Positions 38,593-52,452 of a stretch of 64,000 bases of DNA are shown piece by piece. The stretch comes from Campylobacter hepaticus (GTDB taxonomy: Bacteria; Campylobacterota; Campylobacteria; Campylobacterales; Campylobacteraceae), in assembly GCF_001687475.2 (NCBI RefSeq), contig NZ_CP031611.1:558001-622000 (forward strand). Reading direction: 5' to 3'. How positions within the stretch are numbered: position 1 is the stretch's first letter; every line of letters begins with the position of its first letter. The position numbers and the translations under genes are program-made. Below the pieces are notes generated by a model. The model made no database searches. It was not told where the DNA came from and saw nothing but the letters and a program-made list of their open reading frames with translations.

Positions 38593-40464
38593 TTATTCTA
38601 CTTCAGCATCAATAACATCATCATCTTTTTTCTTTTTATCATTAGCTGTATTTGTTTCATCTTTTTTATACATATTTTCAGCTAATTTATGAGAAACTTC
38701 ACTTAAAACTTTCATTTTAGCTTCAATTTCTTCTTTGCTTGCATTTTGATTTTTTAAAGTTTCACGCAAATCATCTAGTGCTTTTTGTATATTTTCTCTA
38801 TCAACTTGAGGAATTTTTTCTCCAAGCTCATTTAAAGATTTTTCTACTTGATGAGCTAAGCTATCAGCTGAATTTCTAGCATCTACTGCTTCTTTGCGTT
38901 TCTTATCTTCTTCTTTATGAAGTTCGGCATCTTTTACCATATTATTTATCTCTTCTTCACTAAGTCCACTTGAACCTGTAATTTTAATTTCTTGTGCTTT
39001 GCCAGTAGCTTTATCTTTTGCCGAAACAGTTAAAATACCATTAGCATCAATATCAAAAGTTACCTCAATTTGTGGCATACCGCGTGGTGCTGGCGGAATC
39101 CCTTCAAGATTAAAATTACCCAAAGATTTATTATCGCGACTAAATTCTCTCTCACCTTGCAAAACATTGATTGTAACAGCACTTTGATTATCTTCAGCAG
39201 TTGAGAAAACTTGTTCTTTTTTAGTTGGAATAGTTGTACCTTTTTCAATAATTTTAGTCATCACACCTCCTAAAGTTTCAATACCTAAAGAAAGTGGAGT
39301 AACATCAAGTAAAAGCACATCTTTAACATCACCTTTTATAACAGCACCTTGAATTGCAGCACCAATAGCTACTACTTCATCTGGATTTACTGATTTATTT
39401 AAATCTTTAGCAAAAGCTTTTTTTACTTCTTCTTGCACTAAAGGAACACGCGTAGAACCTCCAACCATTACAATTTCTTTAATCTCATCTTTTTTAAGAC
39501 CTGCATCACTTACGACTTCATTAATTTTAGTAATAGTTTCAGCGACTAGAGAATCAATCATACTTTCAAATTTAGCTCGAGTTAATTTTTTCACTAAATG
39601 TTTTGGACCACTTGCATCTGCTGTAATAAATGGTAAATTAATTTCAGTTTCATTAGCAGAACTTAATTCTTTTTTAGCATTTTCTGCAGCTTCTTTTAAG
39701 CGTTGCAAAGCCATTACATCATTTTTAAGATCTATACCTGTTTCATCTTTAAATTCATTTGCTAAAAAATCTATAAGCTTATTATCAAAATCATCTCCAC
39801 CTAAAAAAGCATTACCACCAGTTGCTAAAACTTCTACAACATTATCTCCAGTTTCAAGTACAGTAACATCAAATGTTCCACCACCCAAATCATAAACTAC
39901 AATCTTTTCACTGTCTTTTTTATCAAGTCCATAAGCTAAAGCTGCTGAAGTAGGTTCATTAATAATTCTTAACACATTAAGACCTGCTATAGTTCCTGCT
40001 TCTTTTGTTGCTTTTCTTTGGGCATCATTAAAATATGCAGGCACAGTAATAACTGCATCAGTAATACTTTCACCCAAAAAAGCTTCAGCATCTTCTTTTA
40101 ATTTCATTAAAACCTTTGCTGAAATTTCTTGTGGAGTATAAATTTTTCCTGCAATCTCTATAGCGCAAGCACCATTTCTTTCAGTAATATGATAAGGAAG
40201 TCTATTTTTAGCCTCCTTAGCTGCATCTTCATTAACCATCAAACCCATAATTCTTTTAATAGAATAAATAGTTTTTTCAGGATTAGTTACAGCTTGACGC
40301 TTTGCACTATCACCTACTAAAACCTCACCCTTATCTGTAAAAGCCACAACAGAAGGAGTTGTATTTTTACCTTCTTTATTTGGAATTACCTTGCTTTCAC
40401 CACGCTCATATACCGCAACACAAGAATTGGTTGTTCCTAAATCTATACCTATAACTTTACTCAT
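38593..40464 (-). CDS. dnaK: Chaperone DnaK (Hsp70)
   Basis: 623 residues, slightly shorter than E. coli. It starts [20 protein letters not shown]; the phosphate motif [12 protein letters not shown] and the linker [19 protein letters not shown] are intact, followed by the substrate domain and a charged C-terminal tail ending in VIDAEVE. It folds proteins with GrpE and DnaJ in the cytoplasm. It lies 23 nt after grpE in the HrcA-controlled operon. Confidence 0.98.
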   Translation of the reverse strand: MSKVIGIDLGTTNSCVAVYERGESKVIPNKEGKNTTPSVVAFTDKGEVLVGDSAKRQAVTNPEKTIYSIKRIMGLMVNEDAAKEAKNRLPYHITERNGACAIEIAGKIYTPQEISAKVLMKLKEDAEAFLGESITDAVITVPAYFNDAQRKATKEAGTIAGLNVLRIINEPTSAALAYGLDKKDSEKIVVYDLGGGTFDVTVLETGDNVVEVLATGGNAFLGGDDFDNKLIDFLANEFKDETGIDLKNDVMALQRLKEAAENAKKELSSANETEINLPFITADASGPKHLVKKLTRAKFESMIDSLVAETITKINEVVSDAGLKKDEIKEIVMVGGSTRVPLVQEEVKKAFAKDLNKSVNPDEVVAIGAAIQGAVIKGDVKDVLLLDVTPLSLGIETLGGVMTKIIEKGTTIPTKKEQVFSTAEDNQSAVTINVLQGEREFSRDNKSLGNFNLEGIPPAPRGMPQIEVTFDIDANGILTVSAKDKATGKAQEIKITGSSGLSEEEINNMVKDAELHKEEDKKRKEAVDARNSADSLAHQVEKSLNELGEKIPQVDRENIQKALDDLRETLKNQNASKEEIEAKMKVLSEVSHKLAENMYKKDETNTANDKKKKDDDVIDAEVE

Positions 40465-40487
40465 TTTTTTATCCTTTTATTAAAAAT

Positions 40488-41018
40488 TTATTTTGCTACA
40501 CTAACTTTTGTTGGACGAATCACACGATCGGCTATTTTATAACCTTTTTGAAGTACTTGAACTACTTCGCCACTTTGATGATCTTTACTATCTACATGAA
40601 ACATAGCCTCATGCAAATTAGGATCAAAATCTTTTTCCTCATTAATAATACCTACCCCATGTTTTTCAAGTTTTTTAAGAAATAAATCTAAAGTATTTTG
40701 CACTCCTTCTTTAATTTTTAAACTGATTTCATCATCACATTGGACATTTATTGCTGCTTCTAAGGCATCTAAAACATCTAATAAATCTTTAGCAAAACTT
40801 TCGTTTGCATATGCCATAGCACTTAGTTTTTCCTTCTCCATTCTTTTTTTAATATTTTCAAACTCGGCGTTTGCACGTATATATTTATCTTTTAATTCAT
40901 CCAATTCTTTTTGTAATTTATCTTGATCACTATCTTCAATATTTTGTAAATTTTCATCTTGAAAATTTTCGCAATTATCCATATTTTCACTTTCAATTTC
41001 TTGCTTTTGATCGCTCAT
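40488..41018 (-). CDS. grpE: Nucleotide exchange factor GrpE
   Basis: 176 residues. A long N-terminal coiled coil ([29 protein letters not shown]) leads to the beta domain with the family signature [19 protein letters not shown] and [16 protein letters not shown]. It exchanges ADP on DnaK. The ATG overlaps the hrcA stop by 4 nt. Confidence 0.96.
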   Translation of the reverse strand: MSDQKQEIESENMDNCENFQDENLQNIEDSDQDKLQKELDELKDKYIRANAEFENIKKRMEKEKLSAMAYANESFAKDLLDVLDALEAAINVQCDDEISLKIKEGVQNTLDLFLKKLEKHGVGIINEEKDFDPNLHEAMFHVDSKDHQSGEVVQVLQKGYKIADRVIRPTKVSVAK

Positions 41019-41806
41019 GCTGCCTCCTTTAAATACTGTAATATCTTTTTATAATCAGTATAAACACTACCTGCTAAGATAATATTTACATCTTCGCCCA
41101 AAAATTCCGCATCCATCTTAAGTCCCATAAAGCCCTCCTTAAATAAAGGTTCAAATTCAAGACTATCCTTAAAACAATGATGAACTCTACAATCTAAGAG
41201 CTTAACAAATTCATCATTTTGATAAATTTGATAAGCTCTTTCTTCATTAGTTCTATAATAAATCAAACCTTGTCTTAAATTAGCTATTTTTTCTATAAGC
41301 TCTATAAAATGAACTTTCAAAGCTATATTTTCTATACTAAAAAGATCAAGTCCTACAAGACTTTGCAAAAAATTCCAAGCTTCTTTCTCATATTTTAAAA
41401 CAAGTTCTTCTTCTTTAAAATCGAGTATTATAAATTTAGTATTAAGTTCAAGTACTTCTGTAAGCACTAAACTTCTACCTCCATAAACAAGACAATAAAT
41501 TTCGAATTCTTTACTAAGTTCTTTTAAACAATCTTCATTTTTTATATAAATATCTTTATTTTGTTCACCCTCCCAAAAACTCTGCCAATAATTTTGCATT
41601 GTTAAAATAGTAGGAATTCTACCACTACTTATATGAAGTTGAGTGATTAAGCCTTCATCACTAAGTCTTTTAAGATAAACACGTATAGTTGATGCAGGAA
41701 TACAAAGATTTAAATTAAGTTCATTAGATCCAATAGGAGCATTATCCAAAAGATAAGTTTGAATGATAGAATCTAAAATCAAATCCTTTTTATTTTGGCT
41801 TTTCAT
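41015..41806 (-). CDS. hrcA: Heat-inducible transcription repressor HrcA
   Basis: 263 residues from the ATG at 41806 (a GTG precedes it by one codon; AAGGA is upstream). The N-terminal winged helix ([33 protein letters not shown]) recognises CIRCE. It is shorter than typical HrcA (about 340), as usual in epsilonproteobacteria. It represses its own operon; a CIRCE-like repeat lies 19 bp upstream. Confidence 0.93.
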   Translation of the reverse strand: MKSQNKKDLILDSIIQTYLLDNAPIGSNELNLNLCIPASTIRVYLKRLSDEGLITQLHISSGRIPTILTMQNYWQSFWEGEQNKDIYIKNEDCLKELSKEFEIYCLVYGGRSLVLTEVLELNTKFIILDFKEEELVLKYEKEAWNFLQSLVGLDLFSIENIALKVHFIELIEKIANLRQGLIYYRTNEERAYQIYQNDEFVKLLDCRVHHCFKDSLEFEPLFKEGFMGLKMDAEFLGEDVNIILAGSVYTDYKKILQYLKEAA

Positions 41807-41824
41807 CACTATTTCCTTGAAATT

Positions 41825-41850
41825 TTAGCACTCTATTTTTAGATTGCTAA
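41825..41850. promoter_or_regulatory. CIRCE-like operator of the heat-shock operon
   Basis: TTAGCACTC and GATTGCTAA are separated by 8 nt, against the consensus TTAGCACTC-N9-GAGTGCTAA: one mismatch and a spacer shorter by one. The element covers the predicted start site downstream of the -10 TATAAT (minus strand, 41860-41855), as expected for HrcA repression. Confidence 0.8.
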
Positions 41851-41854
41851 AGGT

Positions 41855-41860
41855 ATTATA
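41855..41860 (-). promoter_or_regulatory. -10 element of the hrcA operon
   Basis: TATAAT on the minus strand, 5 bp ahead of the CIRCE-like repeat and about 50 bp ahead of the hrcA ATG. This is the only clear -10 upstream of hrcA. Confidence 0.65.
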
Positions 41861-41861
41861 C

Positions 41862-43620
41862 AACTTTGAGTGTTATTTTGTCAAGTATAAATATAAAAAA
41901 ATAACTTAATTTTATTTAGTCTATAAGACTAAAGTTTGTTTTTTTATACCATTTCATCTTTTATTTTCATATTTTTCACTCGCACAAATCTTTATAAAAC
42001 CCTTCATTCAACATCTTTTTAATAATAGCTCATTATCAATCATAAGAAAATATAATCATAATCTTAATTTTTATTTCATCATATATTCTAATTAATCCTC
42101 ATCTTTAAATCTAAAACTTTAAATTAAATCATAATTATTTTTTTAATATTTTTATTGAATAGACTTTAAATCTGTTAATTTAAAAAATTATTATTTTTAA
42201 ATATCTTTTCTTATAATTCCTTTGTGGATATAAAATCATATATACTTTTATTTTATCAATAACTATAAATTAACAATTTAAGCGTTTTATTTTAATAAAT
42301 CTTTATATTTAAAAATTTATTATTAATTTTAATTCTAAAAAATAATATAAAAATTTTTTATAAAAAATATAAAGATTATCTTTTTAATTAAGTAAACTTA
42401 ATATTGCAATTATTATTTTACTTAATAAATATACCTTTAAACATTAAAAATATCATTATAAACTTTATATAATTTTTGTTTTTAAATAATACCAAATAAA
42501 CATCATTAAGCCTAAAATACTTTAAGCCTTTTTCTAAAAGATTAAAAAATATAAAATACAAATTATTATATTATTTTATTAAAAACATATTAAAGCTTAT
42601 ATGAATGAAATCTTTTAATTATTTAAAAATAAAGCCATTAATCAAAATATTATAAGATCATTCTTTTATAAATATATACTATATAAAAGATTGAAATTTT
42701 AAAAATAAAGCTTAAACATTGTTTAAAATTTAAGTGATAAATTTTATTCTACTTTTATAATAAATATATAATTTATAATAATACTTTTTTATCTATTAAC
42801 TTATATAAATTATTAATACTATTTTGATCATAAAATACAAAAACTAAAATAATTTTAAAAATAAAGAAGTATTCTAACTCTATTATAAAAGCAATAAGAA
42901 ATAATTCAAAAGAATTCTATCTTTTAGTAATATTAATACTAAAAACCTTAACCAATGATTTAAAAGATGAAATTAAACTCAATGCATTTCTTTTTTTCTA
43001 TAATTCTTTTACCTATCTTCAACCTTCAATCATTTCTTTATTAAACTCTACTATTTCACAAGAATCATAAGCCTTAATAATCAAACTATTACTCCTTGCT
43101 TCAAGTAAAAATACTTTAAAATTTAAATTATAAATTTTCATATTTTATCAAGACACTTTATAAATCCTCATTTAATAATTTAAATTTAAAAACACTATAA
43201 ACTTTTAAACATGCTTACTAAAATATTAAAACCAAAGCATGATAAATTATAAGTGCTAAGAATATATAAACAAGTAACAACACAATAATAATATATAAGA
43301 ATTCTATTTTAGTGATACTAAAAATTATAATAAATTAAAAAACCAATAAGTTAGAATATATAAATTAAAAAATCTTAAAGCTAAAAACCATTCAACTCAT
43401 ATTCTCATCATTACCATTTAATTCTATCAATACATAAAACTTATTTAATAAATAAATTAATTTTTCAATTTAAAAATAAAAAATACTATAAGCATAAATA
43501 TTAAAAATATAAATAATATATTATACAAGTATAAATACTATAAAATAAACCATAAGCCTCTACACAATAATAATTTAAAAGATTGAAATAAAAGAAAGAA
43601 AAACTAAGAATAATAAAGCA
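41862..43620. other. 1.8-kb AT-rich region between hrcA and 5S rRNA
   Basis: No complete gene on either strand. The longest open stretch I found is plus 42861-43070 (about 69 codons ending in TAA, with no start codon), which includes SIIKAIRNNSKEFYLLV. It may be a relic or chance. From memory, C. jejuni carries TonB and enterobactin-receptor genes upstream of hrcA, so this may be the scar of their loss. Confidence 0.45.
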
Positions 43621-43626
43621 GTCTAA

Positions 43627-43745
43627 CAAGTCCGCAATGAGTTACTTTCCCCCTGCCAGTAAGGCGTAGTATCATCACCCACGATGTGCTTAGCTTCTTG
43701 GTTCGGGATGGAGCAAGGCGTTTCCACATCTGTATAATCACGGAC
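43627..43745 (-). rRNA. rrf: 5S ribosomal RNA
   Basis: On the minus strand the RNA begins near TGTCCGTGATTATACAGATG and ends near GCGGACTTG; the two ends pair (GTCCGTGA with the 3' TTGCGGAC) as the 5S helix I. The conserved loop CGAACCAAGAAGCTAAGC lies in the centre. It follows 23S by about 285 nt. Ends are approximate. Confidence 0.9.
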
Positions 43746-44008
43746 ATTGTTATTTAAATATTCTTTGAAAAATCTAGTTTAGAATAAAGCTTTTATTTTT
43801 TAGTTTTTATTCTTTTTTATTTCTTTTCTTCTTTTTTATTTTTTAAATTTATTATTATCTTTAATAAGTTTTTATTTTAGAATATTTAAAAAACAATGTT
43901 AAGAGCAAGTTCTAATATAAACTTTACTTGTAAGATTTCTATTAAGCTTAAAAATATAATTTTTCTAAAAGATTTCATATAAAAATATTTAAAGCTTTAT
44001 TAAAAACC

Positions 44009-44026
44009 TTAACAAGGAAGTGATGC
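44009..44026 (-). other. 3' arm of the 23S processing stem
   Basis: This segment is the exact complement of 47211-47228 (18 bp, core CACTTCCTTGTTAA). Together they flank 23S and form the long helix cut by RNase III during rRNA maturation. Confidence 0.8.
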
Positions 44027-44030
44027 TTTA

Positions 44031-47065
<3,035 letters not shown>

Positions 47066-47210
47066 TTTTATCTTTTTTAGTTTTAAATTCACTAAAAAAG
47101 TTTTTGCATAAAAGCTATTAAATAGATTCATATAAGCATATTTATATATAAGCATTAGATTATATATAAAGATTATATAAATATTATTTTGAGCTTTTTT
47201 ATTCTAAAAC

Positions 47211-47228
47211 GCATCACTTCCTTGTTAA
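47211..47228 (-). other. 5' arm of the 23S processing stem
   Basis: GCATCACTTCCTTGTTAA on the plus strand is the exact complement of the segment at 44009-44026 on the other side of 23S. It shows that the 23S precursor helix is preserved despite the large insertion upstream. Confidence 0.8.
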
Positions 47229-47628
47229 AGTTTTTAAATAATTTAAATAAAATGTTTTTTATCTTAAGACGGAAAGCATTCAAATACTTATAATCAAGCA
47301 AAGAATATAAGCTGTGAATTTGAAACTTATCTTTAGTGTTTAAGTTCTTTGATAGTATTAGCATTAACTTAATAAATCTTAATTTAAATATAGAAATATT
47401 TTAATTCCTAATTTAAATACATATAATTATATATTCTATAAATATAGAAATATTTGCTATAAATTATAGAAATATTTAAGTATTTAATTTCAATAAGTAT
47501 TTATATAAGTATTTAGCTAATAATACTTAATAGTACTAACTAAAGAAAAGATAAAAGCATTTTATGCTTTAACAAGTTTAGTAAAATTGTTTTTATTAAA
47601 ACTTGCTTGTGACTCTTAACAATGATAA

Positions 47629-47639
47629 GTTAAAGAACA
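47629..47639 (-). promoter_or_regulatory. boxA-like antitermination site before 23S
   Basis: On the minus strand TGTTCTTTAAC matches the rRNA boxA (TGCTCTTTAAC in E. coli) with one change. A similar TGTTCTTTATAA lies in the 16S leader near 58935-58946. BoxA with Nus factors keeps RNA polymerase from terminating early in untranslated rRNA. Confidence 0.6.
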
Positions 47640-47687
47640 TATTCTTAAAAAGTTTTATTGATTGATTTTTAAGAAGTGAAAGTTGAA

Positions 47688-47693
47688 ATTATA
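47688..47693 (-). promoter_or_regulatory. -10 of a separate promoter for 23S-5S
   Basis: TATAAT on the minus strand (47693-47688) in the context CTTGTATAATTTC. It lies about 35 bp past the hairpin behind glcP and about 620 bp before 23S, ahead of boxA. It would let 23S and 5S be made without transcription through the sugar genes. Confidence 0.55.
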
Positions 47694-47727
47694 CAAGAAT
47701 AAGCTTAAGGGAAGATGAAATACAATA

Positions 47728-47756
47728 AGCTCAATATAAAAATTTTATATTGAGCT
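47728..47756 (-). terminator. Terminator behind glcP
   Basis: AGCTCAATATAAAA and TTTTATATTGAGCT pair perfectly over 14 bp around one base, 11 bp after the glcP stop. The tail in the glcP direction is TATTGTATTT. It probably ends the sugar operon before the 23S promoter; the symmetry could also work in the other direction. Confidence 0.7.
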
Positions 47757-47766
47757 AAAAAAATCT

Positions 47767-48963
47767 CTAATTTTTATATCCTTTAAGTGCAAAAAATAAA
47801 ATATAAAAATAACACAACATAGGAACTATGTAAGAAATTAACAAATTAGAATAATCAGCTACTAAACCTTGAACTGGTGGTATAAGAGCTCCTCCAACTA
47901 TAGCCATACAAATAAGTCCTGAAGCTTGACTTGTAAATTTACCTAAATTTTTTGTAGCTAAAGAAAAAATAGTTGGAAACATAATAGAATTAAAAAATCC
48001 TATAGCTATTAAAGCTGCCATTGCAATTTTTCCACCCACTAAAACAGCTAATATAATTAAACTAATGCTTACAATGGCATTAAAAGCTAAATATTTATTT
48101 GGGGTTATAACACTCATTATAGCACTTCCTATAAATCTTCCTATCATAGCACCACCCCAATAAAATGCTATATATTTTGCACCTAAAAATTCTTCTACAT
48201 TAGAAAATTGCTTCATGGTTAAAATTAAAAATGAACCAATTGATACTTCAGCTCCAACATAAAAAAATATAGCTGCAGCACCTAAAACAAGATGAGGATA
48301 TTCAAATATAGTAATTTTTCCATCATGATTTTCTTCACTAATTTTCTCAGCTCTTTCTCTTACATCAGGAAGTTTTAAAAGATAAACTAAAATAGCTAAA
48401 AGTATTAAAACACCCGCTATAATCAAATAAGGGATTTGAACTGATTGAGCTTCTTGAGCCTTGCTTACATATTGGGCTGTTCCTGAAAGTATAAAAATAG
48501 CACCAAAAATTGGTCCTAAAGTTGTTCCTAGAGAGTTAAATGCTTGTACCAAAGTTAACATTCTAGCTTCTTTTCCTGGTGCAAGTAAAGTAACAAAAGG
48601 ATTTCCCGCGGTTTGCAAAAGAACTACCCCGCTAGCTAAAACAAATAAAGCTCCTAAAAATATAGGATAAGAAGCTGTAGAAGCAGCAGGATAAAATAAA
48701 ATACAACCTATAGCCGTTAAAATGAATCCTAAAACCACTCCAATTGGATATCCTATTTTCTCTAAAAGTTTTCCAAAAAAACCTCCAGTTATAAAATAAG
48801 CACCAAAAAAACAAAATTGTATCAAAGCTGCTTCAAAATAATTAAGTTCAAAAATAGCCTTAAGATGTGGTATTAAAATATCATTTAATACTGTAATAAA
48901 TCCCATGGCGAAAAATAAAGCAGTCAATGTTATCAATGCAAAATTATTCGATTTTGTTTGCAT
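47767..48963 (-). CDS. glcP: Glucose transporter GlcP (MFS)
   Basis: 398 residues with about 12 membrane helices. It resembles the FucP/GluP branch of the major facilitator superfamily (FALITLTALFFAMGFITVLNDILIPHLK at the start; QTAGNPFVTLLAPGKEA; RFIGSAIM). Such proteins import sugars with protons. It is the last gene of the zwf-pgl-glk-pgi-glcP run, and its place in an Entner-Doudoroff locus points to glucose. It starts 10 nt after pgi. Confidence 0.9.
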   Translation of the reverse strand: MQTKSNNFALITLTALFFAMGFITVLNDILIPHLKAIFELNYFEAALIQFCFFGAYFITGGFFGKLLEKIGYPIGVVLGFILTAIGCILFYPAASTASYPIFLGALFVLASGVVLLQTAGNPFVTLLAPGKEARMLTLVQAFNSLGTTLGPIFGAIFILSGTAQYVSKAQEAQSVQIPYLIIAGVLILLAILVYLLKLPDVRERAEKISEENHDGKITIFEYPHLVLGAAAIFFYVGAEVSIGSFLILTMKQFSNVEEFLGAKYIAFYWGGAMIGRFIGSAIMSVITPNKYLAFNAIVSISLIILAVLVGGKIAMAALIAIGFFNSIMFPTIFSLATKNLGKFTSQASGLICMAIVGGALIPPVQGLVADYSNLLISYIVPMLCYFYILFFALKGYKN

Positions 48964-48972
48964 ATTATCTCC

Positions 48973-50616
48973 TTAAATTGAATTAAATTTTTTATAAACT
49001 TGAATTAAATGCTGTGTAGAACTATCATGCTTTTTTATTATCTCACCTTGAAATTCTGCTAAAATTGTTTTAGCAAGGTCTTTGCCAAGTTCTACACCCC
49101 ATTGATCAAAACTATTAATATCCCAAATAACCCCTTGAACAAAAATTTTATGCTCATATAAAGCTATTAAAGATCCTATACTTCTTGGATGAATTTCATC
49201 AAGCAAAAGAACATTACTAGGTCTATTACCTGAAAAAACTCTATGAGGAGCAAGTTTATCAATTTGATCCTCGCTAAAACCTCTTTTTGTCATTTCTTCT
49301 TGCACTTCTTTAAGAGTTTTACCTAACATAAAAGCTTCAGCCTGAGCAAAAACATTACTAAGCAAAATTTCATGATGCTGGGAAAAATTTCCTTTTTTTC
49401 TCAAAGATGCAATTAAATCAATAGGACTTAAATGCGTTCCTTGATGTAAAAGCTGAAAAAATGCATGTTGAGCATTAATACCCACATCTCCCCAAACTAT
49501 AGGACCTGTATCATAATTCACCCTTTTACCATTTTTTCTTATTTGCTTGCCATTGCTTTCCATATCAAGTTGCTGTATAAACTTAGGAAAATGTCTTAAT
49601 ACAGAATCATAAGGAGCTATAATATGACTACCTGCATCAAAAAAATTAATATACCAAACTCCTATTAAAGCCATAATTATAGGCATATTACTCTCAAAAG
49701 GTTCATTATGAAAATGCTCATCAACCAAATAAGCTCCTTCAAGCAAAGAAGAAAAATTTTCCTTACCCAAATAAATCATAATAGCTAAACCTATAGCAGA
49801 CCAAAGGCTATAACGTCCACCTACCCAATTCCAAAATTCAAACATATTTTTAAGATCTATACCAAACTCCTTAACAGCTTCTTTATTTGTTGAAACTGCT
49901 ACAAAATGTTTTGCAATATGTTTTTCATCTAAAGCGTGATCTAAAAACCATCTTCTGGCTGTAAAAGCATTAGTTAAAGTTTCTTGAGTAGAAAAAGTTT
50001 TAGAAGCTATAATAAATAAAGTTGTTTCAGGATGAACTTTTTCTAAAACTTCTTGTAATTGTATACCATCTACATTAGAAACAAAATGCATATGAAGTCT
50101 TGGATGGGCATAATTTTTTAATGCCTTGCACACCATTAAAACCCCAAGATCAGAACCTCCTATACCTATATTTACAACATCAGTAATAACTTGATTAGTA
50201 TAACCAAGCCAAGAACCTATTCTTAAAGAATCAGAAAAATTCTGCATTTTAAATAAAGCTTCTCTTACATTTGGCATAATATCCATATCATCAATCATAA
50301 CCGCATAGCCTGATTTATTTCTTAAAGCTGTATGTAAAACCGCCCTATTTTCGGTATTATTAATTTTTTTACCTTCAAACATAGCATCAATTTTTTCTTT
50401 CAATGAGCATTCATGTGCTAAATCAAATAAAAGCTTTAAAGTTTTATCATTCATGCGATTTTTAGAATAATCAAGTTTTAAATCTCCAAGTTGTAAAAAA
50501 TATCTTAACCCTCTATTTAAATCTTCATCAAATAAAGTTCGCATATGCACATCTTTAATATCCAAAAAATGGCTTTGCAATGCTTTATAAGATTTTAGTT
50601 GTGTCAAAGTTTTCAT
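48973..50616 (-). CDS. pgi: Glucose-6-phosphate isomerase (locus-specific second Pgi)
   Basis: 547 residues from the ATG at 50616 (GGAG 7 nt upstream; a GTG precedes by one codon). Signatures [46 protein letters not shown] and QLDMESNGK are intact. It interconverts glucose-6-P and fructose-6-P, so the pathway can also be fed from fructose-6-P. Campylobacter has another pgi in its core genome, so this is an additional, E. coli-sized copy. Confidence 0.94.
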   Translation of the reverse strand: MKTLTQLKSYKALQSHFLDIKDVHMRTLFDEDLNRGLRYFLQLGDLKLDYSKNRMNDKTLKLLFDLAHECSLKEKIDAMFEGKKINNTENRAVLHTALRNKSGYAVMIDDMDIMPNVREALFKMQNFSDSLRIGSWLGYTNQVITDVVNIGIGGSDLGVLMVCKALKNYAHPRLHMHFVSNVDGIQLQEVLEKVHPETTLFIIASKTFSTQETLTNAFTARRWFLDHALDEKHIAKHFVAVSTNKEAVKEFGIDLKNMFEFWNWVGGRYSLWSAIGLAIMIYLGKENFSSLLEGAYLVDEHFHNEPFESNMPIIMALIGVWYINFFDAGSHIIAPYDSVLRHFPKFIQQLDMESNGKQIRKNGKRVNYDTGPIVWGDVGINAQHAFFQLLHQGTHLSPIDLIASLRKKGNFSQHHEILLSNVFAQAEAFMLGKTLKEVQEEMTKRGFSEDQIDKLAPHRVFSGNRPSNVLLLDEIHPRSIGSLIALYEHKIFVQGVIWDINSFDQWGVELGKDLAKTILAEFQGEIIKKHDSSTQHLIQVYKKFNSI

Positions 50617-50618
50617 CA

Positions 50619-51623
50619 CTAACTCCGGTTTTTTAAAAAATAATCCCTTAAATGATTTTCAAGTGCTACAGCTACACCATAAATCCCAGAATATTTAGCT
50701 AAAACAACATATATAGGAATAGCTGCTAAATAAGCATCAAATCTCCCTTTATTTTCAAAACGTACTCTAAAAGGAGAAGTTTTAAAATAATCAATAAATC
50801 GAGGAATTATTCCTCCGCAAAGATAAACTCCACCTCTAGCACCTAAAGTTAAAGCTAAATCAGCAGAAACAGTTCCAAGCATTGCGCAAAAAATATCTAA
50901 AGTCAAACGACACAAAGGTGATTTACCACTTAAAGCATATTCACTAATAAGCTCAGGTGTCATATTTAAACTTTTTACCTTTTCTCTATCTGCTAAAGCT
51001 TCATAAATTAAAACGAGCCCTGAACCGCTTAAAAAACGTTCTGCTGATACATGCCCATATTTTTTCTTAGCATACTGCCAAATAGCTACTTCAGTATCAT
51101 CAAAAGGCGAAAAACTAGTATGTCCACCCTCTCCTGCTAAAGCAATATAACCTCCATTATAACAAGGAATTAATCCGCTTACACCAAGTCCAGTACCAGG
51201 ACCTAAAACAGCCTTAGGAGCATTTATTTCACAAGAAGTACCACCTATTTGAATAAGATCTGCAGTAGACATCTTAGAAATTGCATAAGCTTGTGCTGTA
51301 AAATCATTAATCAAAATTAAAACTTCTAAATGCAAAGCTTGTCTTGTAGTTTCTATAGAAAAAGCCCAATGATGATTTGTCATTTGCACCCAATCTCCCA
51401 CTACAGGATTTGCTATAGCAAAAGCAGCATACTTAACTACAGGATTACCAACTTTACTTAAATACATTTTAACAGCATCAACAACAGTGTTATAATCATT
51501 ACAAGCTAATACTTCTATATTTTCAATAATATTTGCTTCAACTTCCAATGCAAAACGAGCATTTGTCCCTCCAATATCAGCCAAAAGCCTAGGATAAGTT
51601 TTTTTATTTTGAGAAATAGACAT
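50619..51623 (-). CDS. glk: Glucokinase
   Basis: 334 residues of the bacterial glucokinase family (PF02685 type). [16 protein letters not shown] is the phosphate-1 loop; [12 protein letters not shown] holds the catalytic Asp; [13 protein letters not shown] and [12 protein letters not shown] bind sugar and ATP. It phosphorylates glucose after entry. It overlaps the pgl end by 20 nt. Confidence 0.94.
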   Translation of the reverse strand: MSISQNKKTYPRLLADIGGTNARFALEVEANIIENIEVLACNDYNTVVDAVKMYLSKVGNPVVKYAAFAIANPVVGDWVQMTNHHWAFSIETTRQALHLEVLILINDFTAQAYAISKMSTADLIQIGGTSCEINAPKAVLGPGTGLGVSGLIPCYNGGYIALAGEGGHTSFSPFDDTEVAIWQYAKKKYGHVSAERFLSGSGLVLIYEALADREKVKSLNMTPELISEYALSGKSPLCRLTLDIFCAMLGTVSADLALTLGARGGVYLCGGIIPRFIDYFKTSPFRVRFENKGRFDAYLAAIPIYVVLAKYSGIYGVAVALENHLRDYFLKNRS

Positions 51624-52284
51624 TGCATACTACCTTTTTTGAATGAAGTATATAAGAGATAGGCAATTTTGGATCAATTGCCTCAAGAGCTTTATTTAAA
51701 ACCTTTAATTTTTCTTCTGTGCTTATTGATAAAAACAATTCTTTACATTTTTCAAGAGCAGATAAAGACATAGATAATCTTTTATAAGGTGCATTTTTAG
51801 GACTCATTAAAACAATATTTTGATGTGTTTTTAAAGCCTGTTGGAATTCTTGAGCATCACAAAAAAGTGAAGCTGTATGTCCATCAAGCCCCATACCTAA
51901 AATAGCAATATCGGGTTGTTGATAATAAATGTTTGCCTTACAAACAAGTTTATCTAATGCAATATTAGGATTTTCAAAATAAGTTTGAAAATAAGATTTT
52001 TGAGCTAAATTTTTTAAAAAATGTGTTGTGATTAATCTAGCATTACTATTTTCATCATTTAAATCAACAATTCTTTCATCCACTAAAGAAACATTACATC
52101 TATGCCAGGCACAATCTTCTTTACTTAATAACTCTAAAAAATCAATAGGAGATTTTCCTCCAGAAAAAGCAAGATTAACCCTATCTTTAAAAGATAGATA
52201 TTTTTCAAGTGATGAAACAATAGCTTTAACTAATGCAATATTGGATTCTAATGCATTATCAAAATTATATAATTTAAATGCCAT
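51604..52284 (-). CDS. pgl: 6-phosphogluconolactonase
   Basis: 226 residues of the NagB/Pgl fold: [37 protein letters not shown] and [14 protein letters not shown] are the family signatures. It hydrolyses 6-phosphogluconolactone to 6-phosphogluconate, the step between Zwf and Edd. A 168-bp gap separates it from zwf, with a small AAAGCTT/AAGCTTT hairpin (about 52312-52330), so pgl-glk-pgi-glcP may have its own promoter. Confidence 0.92.
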   Translation of the reverse strand: MAFKLYNFDNALESNIALVKAIVSSLEKYLSFKDRVNLAFSGGKSPIDFLELLSKEDCAWHRCNVSLVDERIVDLNDENSNARLITTHFLKNLAQKSYFQTYFENPNIALDKLVCKANIYYQQPDIAILGMGLDGHTASLFCDAQEFQQALKTHQNIVLMSPKNAPYKRLSMSLSALEKCKELFLSISTEEKLKVLNKALEAIDPKLPISYILHSKKVVCNVYFSK

Positions 52285-52452
52285 TAATACACCTTGATTA
52301 AAATATATAATTAAAGCTTAGCAAAGCTTTGTTTAATAACTTTATTTGTTTTATTTATATTTAAATAAAATACCAAGATTATTGTTTCAAATTTTCACAT
52401 TTATTTTATATAAAACATTAAAAATAAACACTAATATACAAACAAAGTTTAA

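Larger units (their letters stand above)
47066..47687. other. 23S leader
   Basis: About 620 bp of precursor between the 23S-proximal promoter and the 23S 5' end. It holds the 5' arm of the processing stem (47211-47228), a boxA-like site (47629-47639) and three copies of an ATAGAAATATTT-type direct repeat at about 47388, 47442 and 47465. No protein gene is convincing. Confidence 0.6.

Noticed and set aside
41975-42060. Fur box remnant (TGATAAT..ATTATTA on the minus strand) upstream of hrcA
   Set aside because: Half-site spacing is wrong for a Fur box and such A/T strings are common here.
35304-43620. Search for CRISPR arrays, transposases or phage genes in the gene-poor stretches
   Set aside because: No regularly spaced repeat with unique spacers, no transposase-like or integrase-like frame and no target-site duplication was seen.
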